From: Erythrobacter aureus
GTDB taxonomy: Bacteria > Pseudomonadota > Alphaproteobacteria > Sphingomonadales > Sphingomonadaceae
Length of the DNA: 64,000 nt
Reading direction: 5' to 3'
NCBI RefSeq assembly: GCF_003355455.1
Contig: NZ_CP031357.1
Span: 2,024,501 to 2,088,500 of the forward strand
Below the pieces are notes generated by a model. The model did not search any database, had not been told where the DNA came from, and saw only the letters and a list, made by a program, of their open reading frames with translations. The number at the start of each line of letters is the position of its first letter. The stretch's first letter is position 1. The translations under genes were made by a program, and so were the position numbers. Shown piece after piece: positions 8,975 through 17,850 of the stretch.

Positions 8975-9047
8975 ACAACGCCACTGTTGCACGTTTGCAA
9001 GTATAAATACGACAAAAGGAGGGGTGTAGCGGTCGAGCGCCCTTCCC

Positions 9048-10460
9048 TCAGCGCCTTGGGCCGAAATCCTCCGGCGCGATTCCAAGCTCGGACAGCCGTT
9101 TGCGCAAGGTGTTGCGATTGATCCCCAGCAACCGGGCCGCGCGCAGCTGATTGCCGCCTGTCCGCGCGAGAGCGAGTTCGAACAGCGGGGTTTCGAAAGC
9201 CGCGAGGGCGGCATGGTAGAGCGTCCCGTCGGGGGGACGCACGTCCTCTACCCAATCCTCTACGGCCGCCTCGAACCCACACTTCTCCCCGGTGTTCGGA
9301 TCGAGAGCCGACTGGGGCAGAACATCTTCGACGGCCGAGCGATCGATCACGTCGTCGCGCGCCATGAGCGCGAGACGGAATACCGCGTTACGCAATTCGC
9401 GCACATTGCCACGCCAATCGCGCTGTTCGAGCGCCTCCACGCCGCTGGACAGTGCTTGTCGTGCAGGTAATCCCTCCGCAGCGGCCTGCCCCAGAAAATG
9501 CCGCACCAGAGCGCCGATGTCCTCTCGCCGCTCGCGCAGCGGGGGAAGATGGATCGGGACGACATTGAGGCGATAATAGAGATCCTCGCGGAAGCGCCCG
9601 TCGGAAATCATCGGAGTCAGATCCCGGTTCGTGGCGGCGACGATGCGCACGTCGACGCCGATTTCCTGCCGACCGCCCACACGGCGGATCTTTCCCGACT
9701 GGAGAGCGCGCAAGAGTCGGGTCTGTGCCTCGGCAGGCATGTCTCCGATTTCATCGAGGAACAGCGTGCCGCCATTCGCCTGTTCGAACTTGCCGATTTG
9801 TTGGCCCACGGCCCCCGTGAAAGCGCCGCGCTCGTGCCCGAAAAGTTCGCTTTCGAGAAGATCGTGCGGGATGGCCGCCATATTGACCGCGACAAACGGG
9901 CCGGTCTTGCGTGAACCCAGCTCATGGATGGCCTCTGCCACCAGCTCTTTCCCCGTGCCGCTTTCCCCCGTGATCAGCACGGTAAGATCGTTGCGCAAGA
10001 CGCGGGTGATCATCCGGAACACGCCTTGCATGGCAGGGCTGCGCCCGATCAGCGGCAAGGCGTCATCATCGTCCGCAGCTTGATCTTGGGACGCGGGTCG
10101 GCTCGCAACCGCCTGCGTCACGGCCTGGGTGAGCTCATCAAGATCGAAAGGTTTGGGAAAATACTCGAACGCATCGCTGTCGCTCGCCCTGACTGCGGTA
10201 TCCAGCGTGTTCTGCGCCGAGAGGACGATCACCGGCATATCGGGGGCCTGCGCGCGCACGGCCTCGATCGACGCCAGACCATCGCCATCCTCCAGAACCA
10301 CATCGGTCAGCATGACGTCGAAACGGCGCTCGGCCAAAAGGACATCGCGCTGGGCAATACTCTCGCACCTCGTCACGTCGAAGCCATCGTCGCGCAGCGC
10401 CACGGTGATGACCGTCGCTATGCTCTTATCGTCTTCGACCAGCAGAACCGCGTGCGCCAT
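9048..10460 (-). CDS. ntrC: Nitrogen regulation response regulator NtrC
   Basis: 470-residue sigma-54 activator of nitrogen-assimilation genes. Receiver domain at 1-120 with Asp53 (LTDVVLED). AAA+ domain with Walker A GESGTGKE (about 165-172), an intact sigma-54 loop GAFTGA (about 212-217) and Walker B GTLFLDEIGDM. The C-terminal Fis-like helix-turn-helix is NQLRAARLLGINRNTLRKRL. NtrB, encoded just upstream, is the kinase and phosphatase. A 73-base gap separates it from ntrY, the longest gap inside this cluster. An intact GAFTGA here contrasts with its loss in NtrX. Confidence 0.96.
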   Translation of the reverse strand: MAHAVLLVEDDKSIATVITVALRDDGFDVTRCESIAQRDVLLAERRFDVMLTDVVLEDGDGLASIEAVRAQAPDMPVIVLSAQNTLDTAVRASDSDAFEYFPKPFDLDELTQAVTQAVASRPASQDQAADDDDALPLIGRSPAMQGVFRMITRVLRNDLTVLITGESGTGKELVAEAIHELGSRKTGPFVAVNMAAIPHDLLESELFGHERGAFTGAVGQQIGKFEQANGGTLFLDEIGDMPAEAQTRLLRALQSGKIRRVGGRQEIGVDVRIVAATNRDLTPMISDGRFREDLYYRLNVVPIHLPPLRERREDIGALVRHFLGQAAAEGLPARQALSSGVEALEQRDWRGNVRELRNAVFRLALMARDDVIDRSAVEDVLPQSALDPNTGEKCGFEAAVEDWVEDVRPPDGTLYHAALAAFETPLFELALARTGGNQLRAARLLGINRNTLRKRLSELGIAPEDFGPRR

Positions 10461-10468
10461 GAAATGTC

Positions 10469-11533
10469 CTACCCTGCCGCTACTGGCAGATTGATCCGAA
10501 AGTGGGTTTCTCCAGCGCGCTCGTCGCGCTCGTGCGATATGCGTCCTCCCATGTCGCGCAACAACTTGCGTACGAGAGCCAGACCGAGGCCCTGCCCCTG
10601 AGGTTTGCTCGACACGAAGGGCTCGAACACATGTTCGTGAAGCGCTGGATCGATGCCCGGGCCGCTATCGATCACGGTGATTTCGATCGGCAGGCGCGTG
10701 ACCTTGCCAAACCGGATGGTATTGAAAACCAGACCGCTGGCGAAGCGCGTGCGAACCTTCACCCGGGCATCGTCGATGCCCGCGCTGGCATCGCACGCAT
10801 TCGCCATCAGATTTATGAGGACCTGCTCGAGCGCGCCCTGATCTGCCGCTACCGGAGGGAGCGATGGGTCGAACTCTTCCACCAGTTCGCAAGGCTCGGC
10901 ACGGCCCGCCCGCACGGTACCCATCGCATTGCGGATGGCCTCGTGCAGATTGCACGGGCCTGTGATCTCGACCGGCTTTGCCCCGAGTTGCTGCATCCGA
11001 TCGATCAATTGGGCAATTCGGTCGACTTCGGCGGATATCATTCGCGCCAGCGGTTTGTCCTTTCCCGCAACCCGCCGCGCGAGCAACTGGCTCGCCCCGC
11101 GAATGGCGGAGAGTGGATTCTTGATTTCGTGAGCCAATACGGCCGGAGCTCGCAGCTCTACCCGTTCGTTCTCGTCGTCATCGATCTCGGGTTGACCGGC
11201 GTCGGACAGTGTCAGCACACGCCATCCGGCAGCGCCATGCAACGGCGAACTGCTGATATTTACCCGCCGCTCTCCTTGCGCCGTCGCGATGGTCACGCCC
11301 CGCGCGACGATCCGCGCCTCCGCACTGCGCAGCGTCTCGCTCAACCGCTGGTCGGAAATGCCGATCACATCCCAGAAACGCTTCTCGCACAGCTTGCGTG
11401 CGCTGCGACCGAACATCTCCTCCGCTGCGTGGTTGGCCTCCACGATGAGATCATCCTCGTCGAGCAGCAATACGGCGAAGATCAGCGCGGCGATCTGGGC
11501 ACGCGCGTCGGGTACGCCCGTGCTTGTGGTCAC
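10469..11533 (-). CDS. ntrB: Nitrogen regulation sensor kinase NtrB
   Basis: 354-residue soluble kinase and phosphatase that controls NtrC in response to PII signalling. N-terminal PAS domain (about 15-115, AVLLLDEDDLIVEANHAAEEMFG), HisKA domain with phospho-acceptor His in VLAHEIKNPLSAIRG, and ATPase domain with N-box INLMANACDA, G1 DSGPGID and G2 GQGLGLALV. The start is GTG at 11533, overlapping the dusB stop as GTGA; the longer open frame upstream lies antisense inside dusB and has no homology. No membrane helix, as expected for NtrB. Confidence 0.95.
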   Translation of the reverse strand: MTTSTGVPDARAQIAALIFAVLLLDEDDLIVEANHAAEEMFGRSARKLCEKRFWDVIGISDQRLSETLRSAEARIVARGVTIATAQGERRVNISSSPLHGAAGWRVLTLSDAGQPEIDDDENERVELRAPAVLAHEIKNPLSAIRGASQLLARRVAGKDKPLARMISAEVDRIAQLIDRMQQLGAKPVEITGPCNLHEAIRNAMGTVRAGRAEPCELVEEFDPSLPPVAADQGALEQVLINLMANACDASAGIDDARVKVRTRFASGLVFNTIRFGKVTRLPIEITVIDSGPGIDPALHEHVFEPFVSSKPQGQGLGLALVRKLLRDMGGRISHERDERAGETHFRINLPVAAG

Positions 11534-12549
11534 GCGGCGCGGCGATGCGTGAAAGGTTCGTAAAAGCGCTCGATCTCGTCGAGGACAGTGGCAGGATCGT
11601 CGATGAAATTGACGAAATTTCTGAATTCCGCCGAACCGTGCAAACCCTTTGTGTACCAGCCAAGGTGCTTGCGCGCGATCTTGGTGCCGACACCTTCGCC
11701 GTAATGGTCGAGCATCATCTTGTAGTGTTCTACAAGTACGGCATACTGCTCGTCGAAACCGGGGCTCTCGAGAATTTCGCCCGTTCGCCACCAATGCATG
11801 ACCTGGCCGAGCAGCCATGGTTTGCCGTAGGCACCACGCCCGATCATGATGCCGTCGGCACCCGACTGGTCCAACGCCCTAACGGCATCGGCAATGGTGC
11901 AGATATCGCCATTCGCAATGACGGGAATCGACACGGCATCCTTCACCTTGCGGATGAAGGCCCAGTCGGCGCTACCCTTGTACATCTGGTTACGGGTGCG
12001 ACCGTGAACGGTGATCATTCTGACGCCGAGATCTTCGGCAATGCGTGCCAATTCGGGGGCGTTGAGATCGGCATGATCCCAGCCCATGCGCATCTTCACC
12101 GTCACCGGAACGTCGACCGCCTTCACGGTCGCCTCCATGAGCCTGGTCGCCAGGGGCACCTCACGCATCAGGGCCGAGCCAGCCAGTTGGCCGACCACCT
12201 TGCGTACCGGACAGCCGAAGTTGATATCGATAATGGCCGCGCCATTGTCCTGCTGAAGTTTCGCGGCTTCGGCCATGCTGTCGGGATCGCAGCCCACTAG
12301 CTGCATCGAAACCGGCTCCTCCGTCGTATCCCAGGCGGCCTTCTGAATGCTTTGGCGCGTTTCGCGGATCGCGGCTTCACTGGCGATCATTTCGGTCACA
12401 TTGAGGCCTGAACCATAGCGGCGGACCAGCTTGCGAAACGGGAGGTCGGTAACCCCCGTCATCGGCGCGAGAACAACCGGCGTATCGATCGACACGTCTC
12501 CGACAAGGATCGGCTTCGGCGGCGCCGCTGGAAGAGGGTGTGTGCTCAT
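11530..12549 (-). CDS. dusB: tRNA-dihydrouridine synthase DusB (NifR3 family)
   Basis: 339-residue FMN-dependent enzyme that reduces uridine to dihydrouridine in the tRNA D-loop. The TIM barrel shows VLAPMTGVTDLPFR near the N-terminus, the catalytic Cys in INFGCPVRKV, VKMRMGWD, and ITVHGRTRNQMYKG and GIMIGRGAYG for FMN and tRNA contacts. The ATG at 12549 (MSTHPLP) is preferred over one 51 bases upstream, because the extension would run into the divergent ispDF promoter region. It heads the ntrBCYX operon, the classic nifR3-ntr arrangement. Confidence 0.95.
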   Translation of the reverse strand: MSTHPLPAAPPKPILVGDVSIDTPVVLAPMTGVTDLPFRKLVRRYGSGLNVTEMIASEAAIRETRQSIQKAAWDTTEEPVSMQLVGCDPDSMAEAAKLQQDNGAAIIDINFGCPVRKVVGQLAGSALMREVPLATRLMEATVKAVDVPVTVKMRMGWDHADLNAPELARIAEDLGVRMITVHGRTRNQMYKGSADWAFIRKVKDAVSIPVIANGDICTIADAVRALDQSGADGIMIGRGAYGKPWLLGQVMHWWRTGEILESPGFDEQYAVLVEHYKMMLDHYGEGVGTKIARKHLGWYTKGLHGSAEFRNFVNFIDDPATVLDEIERFYEPFTHRRAA

Positions 12550-12630
12550 CGGAAATTCAATGCCTAAATATTGGGCAGCCACATAGTGCGTTGCGACCAA
12601 AACGGCAAGCGGCTAGCGCGCAGCATCGAT

Positions 12631-13773
12631 ATGCAGGACACAGGCCCCCTCCCCCAATTCGCGGCGATCGTCGTTGCCGCCGGCAAGGGTCTGCGCGCGG
12701 GGCAAGAGCTGCCCAAGCAATTCGCGATCTGGAAGGGCAAACCGGTATTGCGGCATTCGGTTGAAACGCTGATCTCGGCCGGCGCGGATCCGTTGGTTAT
12801 CGCGATTCCCCCCAATGGCGAACGCGCAGCGCGACATGCGCTCGCCGGGCTGACGGGTTTTACGCTGGTCGTCGGCGGCGAAACACGGCAGCTTTCGGTC
12901 GCCCGCGCGCTCGAGGAAGTTGGCGAGGCCGACCGGATTCTGATTCACGATGCGGCGAGACCGCACCTGCCCGTCGAGGTCATCGATCGTCTGCTGTCCG
13001 CATTGGAGAACACGGAGGGTGCTATCCCGGTCCTCCCGGTCGTGGATAGCCTGTCGATCGACACGGACGGTATGATGGCTGGAAGCGCGCAGCGCGAACA
13101 GCTTCGCCGTGTTCAGACACCGCAGGCCTTCCGATATCGGCATATTCTCGAAGCCCATCGCGCCTGGGATGGCGAAACCGATGCGGGGGACGATGCGCAG
13201 GTGCTGCGCGCGGCAGGGGGCGATGTTGCCCATGTGCAGGGCGACGAACGCCTGGCGAAACTGACATTCGCGGAGGACTTCATGAAGGTTGCACCAGCCA
13301 TTCGTACCGGAATGGGGTTCGATGTCCATCGCCTCGCCGAAGGGGAGGAGTTGTGGCTCGGCGGTATTCGCATCGAGCATGACAAGGGGCTCGCCGGGCA
13401 CAGCGATGCCGATGTCGCGCTACATGCCATTGTGGATGCCTTGCTCGGCGCCGTCGCCAAGGGCGATATCGGCAGCCACTTTCCGCCGAGCGATCCGCAA
13501 TGGAAGGGAGCCAGCAGCGATCGCTTCCTCATTCATGCCGGTAAGCTGGTCGGCGACTCCGGCTATCGCGTCGGCAATATCGACCTGACGATTATCTGCG
13601 AAGCGCCCAAAATCGGGCCGTATCGCGAGGCGATGCGCGAACGGATCGCCAATCTGCTCGACATTGACATCGGAGCGATATCGGTAAAGGCCACCACGAC
13701 CGAACGGCTCGGCTTCGCCGGACGCGGCGAAGGCATTGCCGCGCAGGCAATCGTTTCGGTCATCAGGGAGTAG
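12631..13773 (+). CDS. ispDF: Bifunctional IspD/IspF, MEP isoprenoid pathway
   Basis: 380-residue fusion carrying two steps of non-mevalonate isoprenoid synthesis. Residues about 1-220 are IspD (MEP cytidylyltransferase; AIVVAAGKGLRAG, LIHDAARPHLP). Residues about 224-380 are IspF (2C-methyl-D-erythritol 2,4-cyclodiphosphate synthase; GMGFDVHRLAEGEELWLGG, GHSDADVALHA, ATTTERLGFAGRGEGIAA). Fused IspDF is common in alphaproteobacteria. IspE, the intervening step, is not in the window. The ATG at 12631 is the best start; an ATG at 12571 adds 20 residues without homology. Divergent from dusB. Confidence 0.96.
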   Translation: MQDTGPLPQFAAIVVAAGKGLRAGQELPKQFAIWKGKPVLRHSVETLISAGADPLVIAIPPNGERAARHALAGLTGFTLVVGGETRQLSVARALEEVGEADRILIHDAARPHLPVEVIDRLLSALENTEGAIPVLPVVDSLSIDTDGMMAGSAQREQLRRVQTPQAFRYRHILEAHRAWDGETDAGDDAQVLRAAGGDVAHVQGDERLAKLTFAEDFMKVAPAIRTGMGFDVHRLAEGEELWLGGIRIEHDKGLAGHSDADVALHAIVDALLGAVAKGDIGSHFPPSDPQWKGASSDRFLIHAGKLVGDSGYRVGNIDLTIICEAPKIGPYREAMRERIANLLDIDIGAISVKATTTERLGFAGRGEGIAAQAIVSVIRE

Positions 13774-13777
13774 GCGA

Positions 13778-14314
13778 ATGGGCATGAGACGGAACAGCAG
13801 GATAGTCACGACATTCATGACCGCCATCGCGCTCGTCCAGGCACAGTCCGCGCTGGCGCAGGCTTGCCTCGCCCCCGACGATGTGACCGATGCCGGGATT
13901 TATGCGATCCCGGTCGTGGCCGACGGTTTTCGCGTGTCATGCACCCCGCATCTTGCCGCAGACGGTTTCTTTGCGACGCAAGGCGAGGACTTCGTTGCTC
14001 CCTACAGCGCGATGCAGAGTGAACATTGGCCGGGCACGCTGCGCGTGTTCCTCGCTCTGGCCGCCAGTGACGGGACCGATGAACGGGCCGATGCCTTGGG
14101 CGAACTTCCCGCCGATGCGCTCCGCCCGCTCGTCGACGCGTTTCTTGCCCAAAAGATCGGCGAGGAGATCAAACCGAAGGACTGTTCGAAGATCGAACGG
14201 GCGATGGAACTGCTCGCGCCGTTACCGCCCGAAAACCTCGGCGGCCTGCTGACCTTCATCCTCGACGTTACCGGCGTCAAGGAACCCGCGATCTGCGAGA
14301 CGGAAACGCAATGA
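13778..14314 (+). CDS. Secreted protein of unknown function
   Basis: 178 residues with a typical signal peptide: a basic start (MGMRRNSR), a hydrophobic stretch and a likely cleavage after ALA in SALAQACL. The mature part is acidic with a few cysteines (Cys in QACLAPDD, RVSCTPH, KDCSKIERA and AICETETQ). An internal stretch is helical. I recognise no family. It starts 4 bases after ispDF and overlaps the next gene by 4 bases (ATGA), so it appears to be translated as part of the ispDF operon. A start two codons later (MRRNSR) is equally possible. Confidence 0.78.
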   Translation: MGMRRNSRIVTTFMTAIALVQAQSALAQACLAPDDVTDAGIYAIPVVADGFRVSCTPHLAADGFFATQGEDFVAPYSAMQSEHWPGTLRVFLALAASDGTDERADALGELPADALRPLVDAFLAQKIGEEIKPKDCSKIERAMELLAPLPPENLGGLLTFILDVTGVKEPAICETETQ

Positions 14315-14811
14315 GCGACGGTCTCCTCCCGCCCGAGATCGAAGAGCTCGCGAAGCGCGTGATCGAAGCGAACAGCGCAATAGGCCGCAAGGTGACAGTG
14401 GCGGAAAGCTGCACCGGCGGTCTGGTAGCCGCCGCTCTGACCGAGGTGCCCGGGTCTTCCGCCGTGCTCGACCGCGGTTTCGTGACCTATTCGAACGAAT
14501 CGAAGAGGGAATGCCTCGATGTCTCGCTCGAGATCATAGAGACGTTCGGTGCCGTATCGATCGCCTGTGCTTGGGCCATGGCGAAGGGCGCACTGGAACG
14601 AAGCGACGCCGAGATCGCGGTCGCGATCAGCGGGGTCGCGGGCCCTACCGGAGGCACCGATCTGAAACCCGTGGGGACCGTGGTGTTTGCCCGTGTGGTT
14701 CGCGGTGAGGAAGGCGAACCAGAAGGCGAACTCAAGCGCTTCGAACCCATTTCGCGCGCGGAAATACGCCGCGAAGCAACGATATGCGCTCTGGAATTGC
14801 TCCTGCCCTAG
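14311..14811 (+). CDS. CinA C-terminal domain protein, nicotinamide-nucleotide amidase type
   Basis: 166 residues matching the stand-alone CinA C-terminal domain (PncC), which hydrolyses nicotinamide mononucleotide to nicotinic acid mononucleotide in NAD recycling. Family signatures: VAESCTGGLVAAALTEVPGSS near the N-terminus, DRGFVTYSNESK, and the glycine-rich ISGVAGPTGGTDLKPVGTV. The N-terminal CinA (molybdopterin-like) domain is absent, as in E. coli YgaD/PncC. The start overlaps the stop of the secreted protein upstream. Its end overlaps the converging COQ10-like gene by 4 bases. Confidence 0.92.
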   Translation: MSDGLLPPEIEELAKRVIEANSAIGRKVTVAESCTGGLVAAALTEVPGSSAVLDRGFVTYSNESKRECLDVSLEIIETFGAVSIACAWAMAKGALERSDAEIAVAISGVAGPTGGTDLKPVGTVVFARVVRGEEGEPEGELKRFEPISRAEIRREATICALELLLP

Positions 14812-15263
14812 AGATTGGCCACCGCGTTTTCGCGGCCATAGAGTTCGTCCGCGCGATCTTCGAAAGCCTGCACCATCTTGCGAAACGCGCGGTCGAAATA
14901 CTGCCCGGCCAGCGCTTCGAAGACGGCATTACGGAAAGTGAATTCGACGCAGAAATCGACTTCGCACCCCCCATCATCCGTGGCGGTGAATGTCCAGTTA
15001 TTGTCGAGATCCTTCAACGGGCCATCGACGTAGATCACCTCGATATGATCGGGCCGGTGCTTCAGGACCCGCGAGGTGAACTTCTCCCGGATCGCCTTGA
15101 AGCCAATTAGCATGTCAGCGACCATCTCGGTTTCGCTGTCGCTCCGCACCCGCGTCGCGACGACCCAAGGCAGAAACTTGGCATAGTTTCCGACATCGGC
15201 AACCAGATCGAACATCTGTTCCTGACTATATGGAAGACGACGTTTTTCGCGGATACCGGGCAT
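14808..15263 (-). CDS. COQ10/RatA-family START-domain protein
   Basis: 151-residue ubiquinone-binding-type protein of the COQ10 / RatA (polyketide cyclase) family. Typical features are the opening RRLPYSQEQMFDLVADVGNYAKFLPW, a central beta-rich part and the C-terminal helix FEALAGQYFDRAFRKMVQAF. Mitochondrial COQ10 binds coenzyme Q and supports respiration. E. coli RatA was described as a toxin that blocks ribosome subunit joining, but no RatB partner lies beside this gene. In alphaproteobacteria it commonly follows lipA, as here (1-base overlap), so a respiratory role is more likely (inference). Confidence 0.9.
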   Translation of the reverse strand: MPGIREKRRLPYSQEQMFDLVADVGNYAKFLPWVVATRVRSDSETEMVADMLIGFKAIREKFTSRVLKHRPDHIEVIYVDGPLKDLDNNWTFTATDDGGCEVDFCVEFTFRNAVFEALAGQYFDRAFRKMVQAFEDRADELYGRENAVANL

Positions 15264-16216
15264 CAGGCACCCTGTTTGGCGAGTTTCGCTTCGCGCGCCG
15301 CGCGCATTTGCGCAAAATCGTCACCGGCATGATAGCTCGAGCGTGTCAGCGGGCTCGAGGCTACCTGGAGGAAACCCTTGGCTCGGGCAATCGCGCCATA
15401 AGCGGCGAATTGCTTGGGCGTGACGAATTCCTCCACCTTCGCATGTTTGGGTGTCGGCTGGAGATATTGGCCCATGGTGATGAAATCGATATCCGCGCTG
15501 CGCATGTCGTCCATTACCTGGTGCACTTCGAGCCGGGCCTCGCCGAGGCCCAGCATGATACCCGACTTGGTGAAGATCAGCGGATTGTGCGCCTTGACCT
15601 CTTCGAGCAGGCGCAGCGAGGCATAGTAGCGCGCGCCTGGGCGGATGGTCGGGTAGAGCCGCGGCACGGTCTCGAGATTGTGGTTGAAGACGTCGGGACC
15701 CGCTTCGCAGATCTCGGCGATCGACTGCTTCATCCGCCCTTTGAAGTCGGGGGTGAGGATTTCGATCGTCGTATCGGGCGTCTCGCGGCGCAGCGCGGTG
15801 ATGACCTTCACGAACTGGCCCGCACCCCGATCCGGGAGATCGTCGCGATCGACGCTGGTGATAACAATATGTTCAAGCCCCATCGCGGCGGCTGCGGCGG
15901 CAGTGTGTTCCGGTTCCAGCGGGTCGACCGGCATCGGCATGCCAGTCTTGATATTGCAGAACCGGCAAGCGCGGGTGCAGGTATCGCCGAGGATCATCAC
16001 CGTGGCGTGCTTCTTGGTCCAGCACTCGCCGATATTCGGGCATGCCGCTTCCTCGCACACGGTGTGCAGGTTCAGGTCGCGCATCAGCTTACGCGTTTCC
16101 TGATAGCCTTGGCTGACAGGCGCCTTCACCCGAATCCAATCGGGCTTGCGCTGCATCTGCGGGCGATCGCCCTCGGGCTTCGGCGGAGAGGAGAGGTCGT
16201 TCATGTCGCGGCCCAT
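15263..16216 (-). CDS. lipA: Lipoyl synthase
   Basis: 317-residue radical-SAM enzyme that inserts two sulfurs into octanoyl groups on lipoyl domains. The auxiliary cluster cysteines are in CEEAACPNIGECW and the radical-SAM cluster in CTRACRFCNI. The C-terminal catalytic serine context is SSPLTRSSYHAG. Its products are needed by pyruvate dehydrogenase, whose E1-beta subunit (encoded at 28.1-29.5 kb) itself carries a lipoyl domain. Starts MGRDMNDLS; the second Met may be the true start. Confidence 0.97.
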   Translation of the reverse strand: MGRDMNDLSSPPKPEGDRPQMQRKPDWIRVKAPVSQGYQETRKLMRDLNLHTVCEEAACPNIGECWTKKHATVMILGDTCTRACRFCNIKTGMPMPVDPLEPEHTAAAAAAMGLEHIVITSVDRDDLPDRGAGQFVKVITALRRETPDTTIEILTPDFKGRMKQSIAEICEAGPDVFNHNLETVPRLYPTIRPGARYYASLRLLEEVKAHNPLIFTKSGIMLGLGEARLEVHQVMDDMRSADIDFITMGQYLQPTPKHAKVEEFVTPKQFAAYGAIARAKGFLQVASSPLTRSSYHAGDDFAQMRAAREAKLAKQGA

Positions 16217-16256
16217 CTAAGCCCTCGCAGTCCGGGCCGCAACCATGGCATTCGTA

Positions 16257-16769
16257 TTAGGAAGCGGGCTCCGATAGATCGATGGGAATGCGCTCTCCCG
16301 TGAGAGGATCGGATGTGGCGAGTGTTTCCTCCTCGCCCTCGGGCAAGGGAATGAGTTCGCTTCGTATCTCACGCCGATCAAGGTCCATTATGGCCCCCTT
16401 CCCGCTGATCATATGGGCGATTGCCGTCAGCCCGATCGTCACTGGTTCGGGATCGATGGCCTCGAGCGCTATATCGCTCGCTTGCAGGGCGACCTTCGTT
16501 CCGGAAACTTCCGAGCCGATGTAATACAGTTCGGCGTAGTAGCCGTCCTTCTCGATCAGCAGTTCTCCTCCGCGGGCGGTGAGCAAAGGCAGCTTGCACG
16601 GCGTTCGACAGGAATTGCCGAAATTGTTGCTGACGAGGGCTCCTGCGGGCGCAGTGACAATATCCACCTGCTGCGCGGGTTTGAGGGCGTGGCCTTTGAC
16701 GAAATAGTTTGGACCGCACGCACTCAGCGCCAAGAGGCTGGCCGCAGCAATAGCGATTTTTCTTTTCAT
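16257..16769 (-). CDS. Lipoprotein of unknown function
   Basis: 170 residues. A type II signal peptide is clear: MKRKIAIAAASLLALSAC, with the lipobox LSAC placing the lipidated Cys at residue 18. The mature part begins GPNYFVKGHALKPAQQVDIV and contains a PEGA-like beta segment (VDIVTAPAGALVSNNFG, then LPLLTARGGELLIEKDGY), so it may bind peptidoglycan or envelope partners (inference). The open frame extends much further upstream, but the ATG at 16769 has a strong GGGGAGAGGA ribosome site and starts the signal peptide exactly. Confidence 0.85.
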   Translation of the reverse strand: MKRKIAIAAASLLALSACGPNYFVKGHALKPAQQVDIVTAPAGALVSNNFGNSCRTPCKLPLLTARGGELLIEKDGYYAELYYIGSEVSGTKVALQASDIALEAIDPEPVTIGLTAIAHMISGKGAIMDLDRREIRSELIPLPEGEEETLATSDPLTGERIPIDLSEPAS

Positions 16770-16866
16770 ATCCTCTCCCCGATCCTGTCGAGGACTGGTG
16801 CGCGCACTGTGAACTCGCACTGAATGCCGCTTGCCGCGCGTCGAAGCCAGAGCTACCGCGACGGAC

Positions 16867-17850
16867 ATGGACGCTACGACACTCCAGACATTCACCTCTC
16901 CGGTGGTGCTGTTCTTCGTTCTTGGCCTGCTGGCAGCTTTTGCACGGTCTGATCTCGCCATTCCGGAAGCAATTGCCAAGGGGATGTCGCTCTATTTGAT
17001 GGCGGCAATCGGCCTCAAGGGCGGTGTCGCGGTTTCCGAATCGGGATTCAGCCTGACGGTTGCCGTCGCGCTCATCGCGGGTATCGCCGCAGGGTTCATC
17101 CTGCCGGTCTTCGCCTTCTGGCTGATCCGCGGTTTCGGGCGACTGGACCGGATCAACGCCGGTGCCGTGGCCGCCCACTACGGCTCGATCAGCGTCGTCA
17201 CCTTCGTAACCGCAGTCGAGATTCTCGAATTTCAGGGCAAGCCGTCCGCCGGCTACATGGTCGCGGTGATGGCCACAATGGAAAGCCCCGCTATCCTTGC
17301 CGGTCTGCTCCTTGCACGCGGCTTTGGCGACGACAATGGCCAGAGCATGCGCGAGATGCTGCACGAAGTGTTCTTCAATTCTTCGGTCGTGCTGCTGCTG
17401 GGAGCTTTCGCCATCGGCCTGATCGGTGGGACCGACGGATTTGCCGATGTCAGTCCCTTTTTCGAAGCAGGGTTCAAGGGCGTGCTGTGCATCTTCCTGC
17501 TCGACATGGGATTGATCGCGGCGCGGCGCATGATGGATTCGCGGGCCGTTACTTGGCGCCTCGCCTCGATCGCGATTTTCCTGCCGCTGGTAAACGGTGC
17601 GGCGGGCACGATCCTTGGCACCGTCGTCGGGCTCGACGTCGGTTCGGCCGCCGCGCTTGGCGTGCTCTGCGCCAGCGCCAGCTACATCGCGGTCCCGGCA
17701 GCCATGCGGCTTGCCCTGCCCGAAGCCGATCCGGGTATCTACCTGACCATGTCGCTCAGCATCACCTTCCCCTTCAACGTATTGATCAATATCGGCCTGA
17801 TCAGCGCCTTCGCGTCGATGATCGCCGGACAGGGAGGCCTCGCGCCATGA
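16867..17850 (+). CDS. SbtA-like sodium-dependent bicarbonate permease
   Basis: 327-residue, about ten-helix membrane protein of the SbtA (DUF897) family. Cyanobacterial SbtA is a high-affinity Na+/HCO3- symporter. Family-like segments include GLLAAFARSDLAIPEAIAKG near the N-terminus, GLKGGVAVSESG, AAHYGSISVVTFVTA and the C-terminal ALGVLCASASYIAVPAAMR. The next two genes, an SbtB-like PII protein and a beta-carbonic anhydrase, overlap or abut it, which strongly supports inorganic carbon as the substrate. The ATG at 16867 is chosen over 16831 because the hydrophobic domain starts just after it. Confidence 0.88.
   Translation: MDATTLQTFTSPVVLFFVLGLLAAFARSDLAIPEAIAKGMSLYLMAAIGLKGGVAVSESGFSLTVAVALIAGIAAGFILPVFAFWLIRGFGRLDRINAGAVAAHYGSISVVTFVTAVEILEFQGKPSAGYMVAVMATMESPAILAGLLLARGFGDDNGQSMREMLHEVFFNSSVVLLLGAFAIGLIGGTDGFADVSPFFEAGFKGVLCIFLLDMGLIAARRMMDSRAVTWRLASIAIFLPLVNGAAGTILGTVVGLDVGSAAALGVLCASASYIAVPAAMRLALPEADPGIYLTMSLSITFPFNVLINIGLISAFASMIAGQGGLAP

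Noticed and set aside
8975..9214. N-terminal 80-residue extension of NtrY
   Set aside because: It overlaps the 3' end of ntrC in another frame, is composition-like shadow coding and lacks homology; the first membrane helix follows the later start.
14808..15263. RatA toxin of a RatA-RatB toxin-antitoxin pair
   Set aside because: No RatB-like gene is adjacent and the lipA neighbour fits the COQ10-like respiratory role better.
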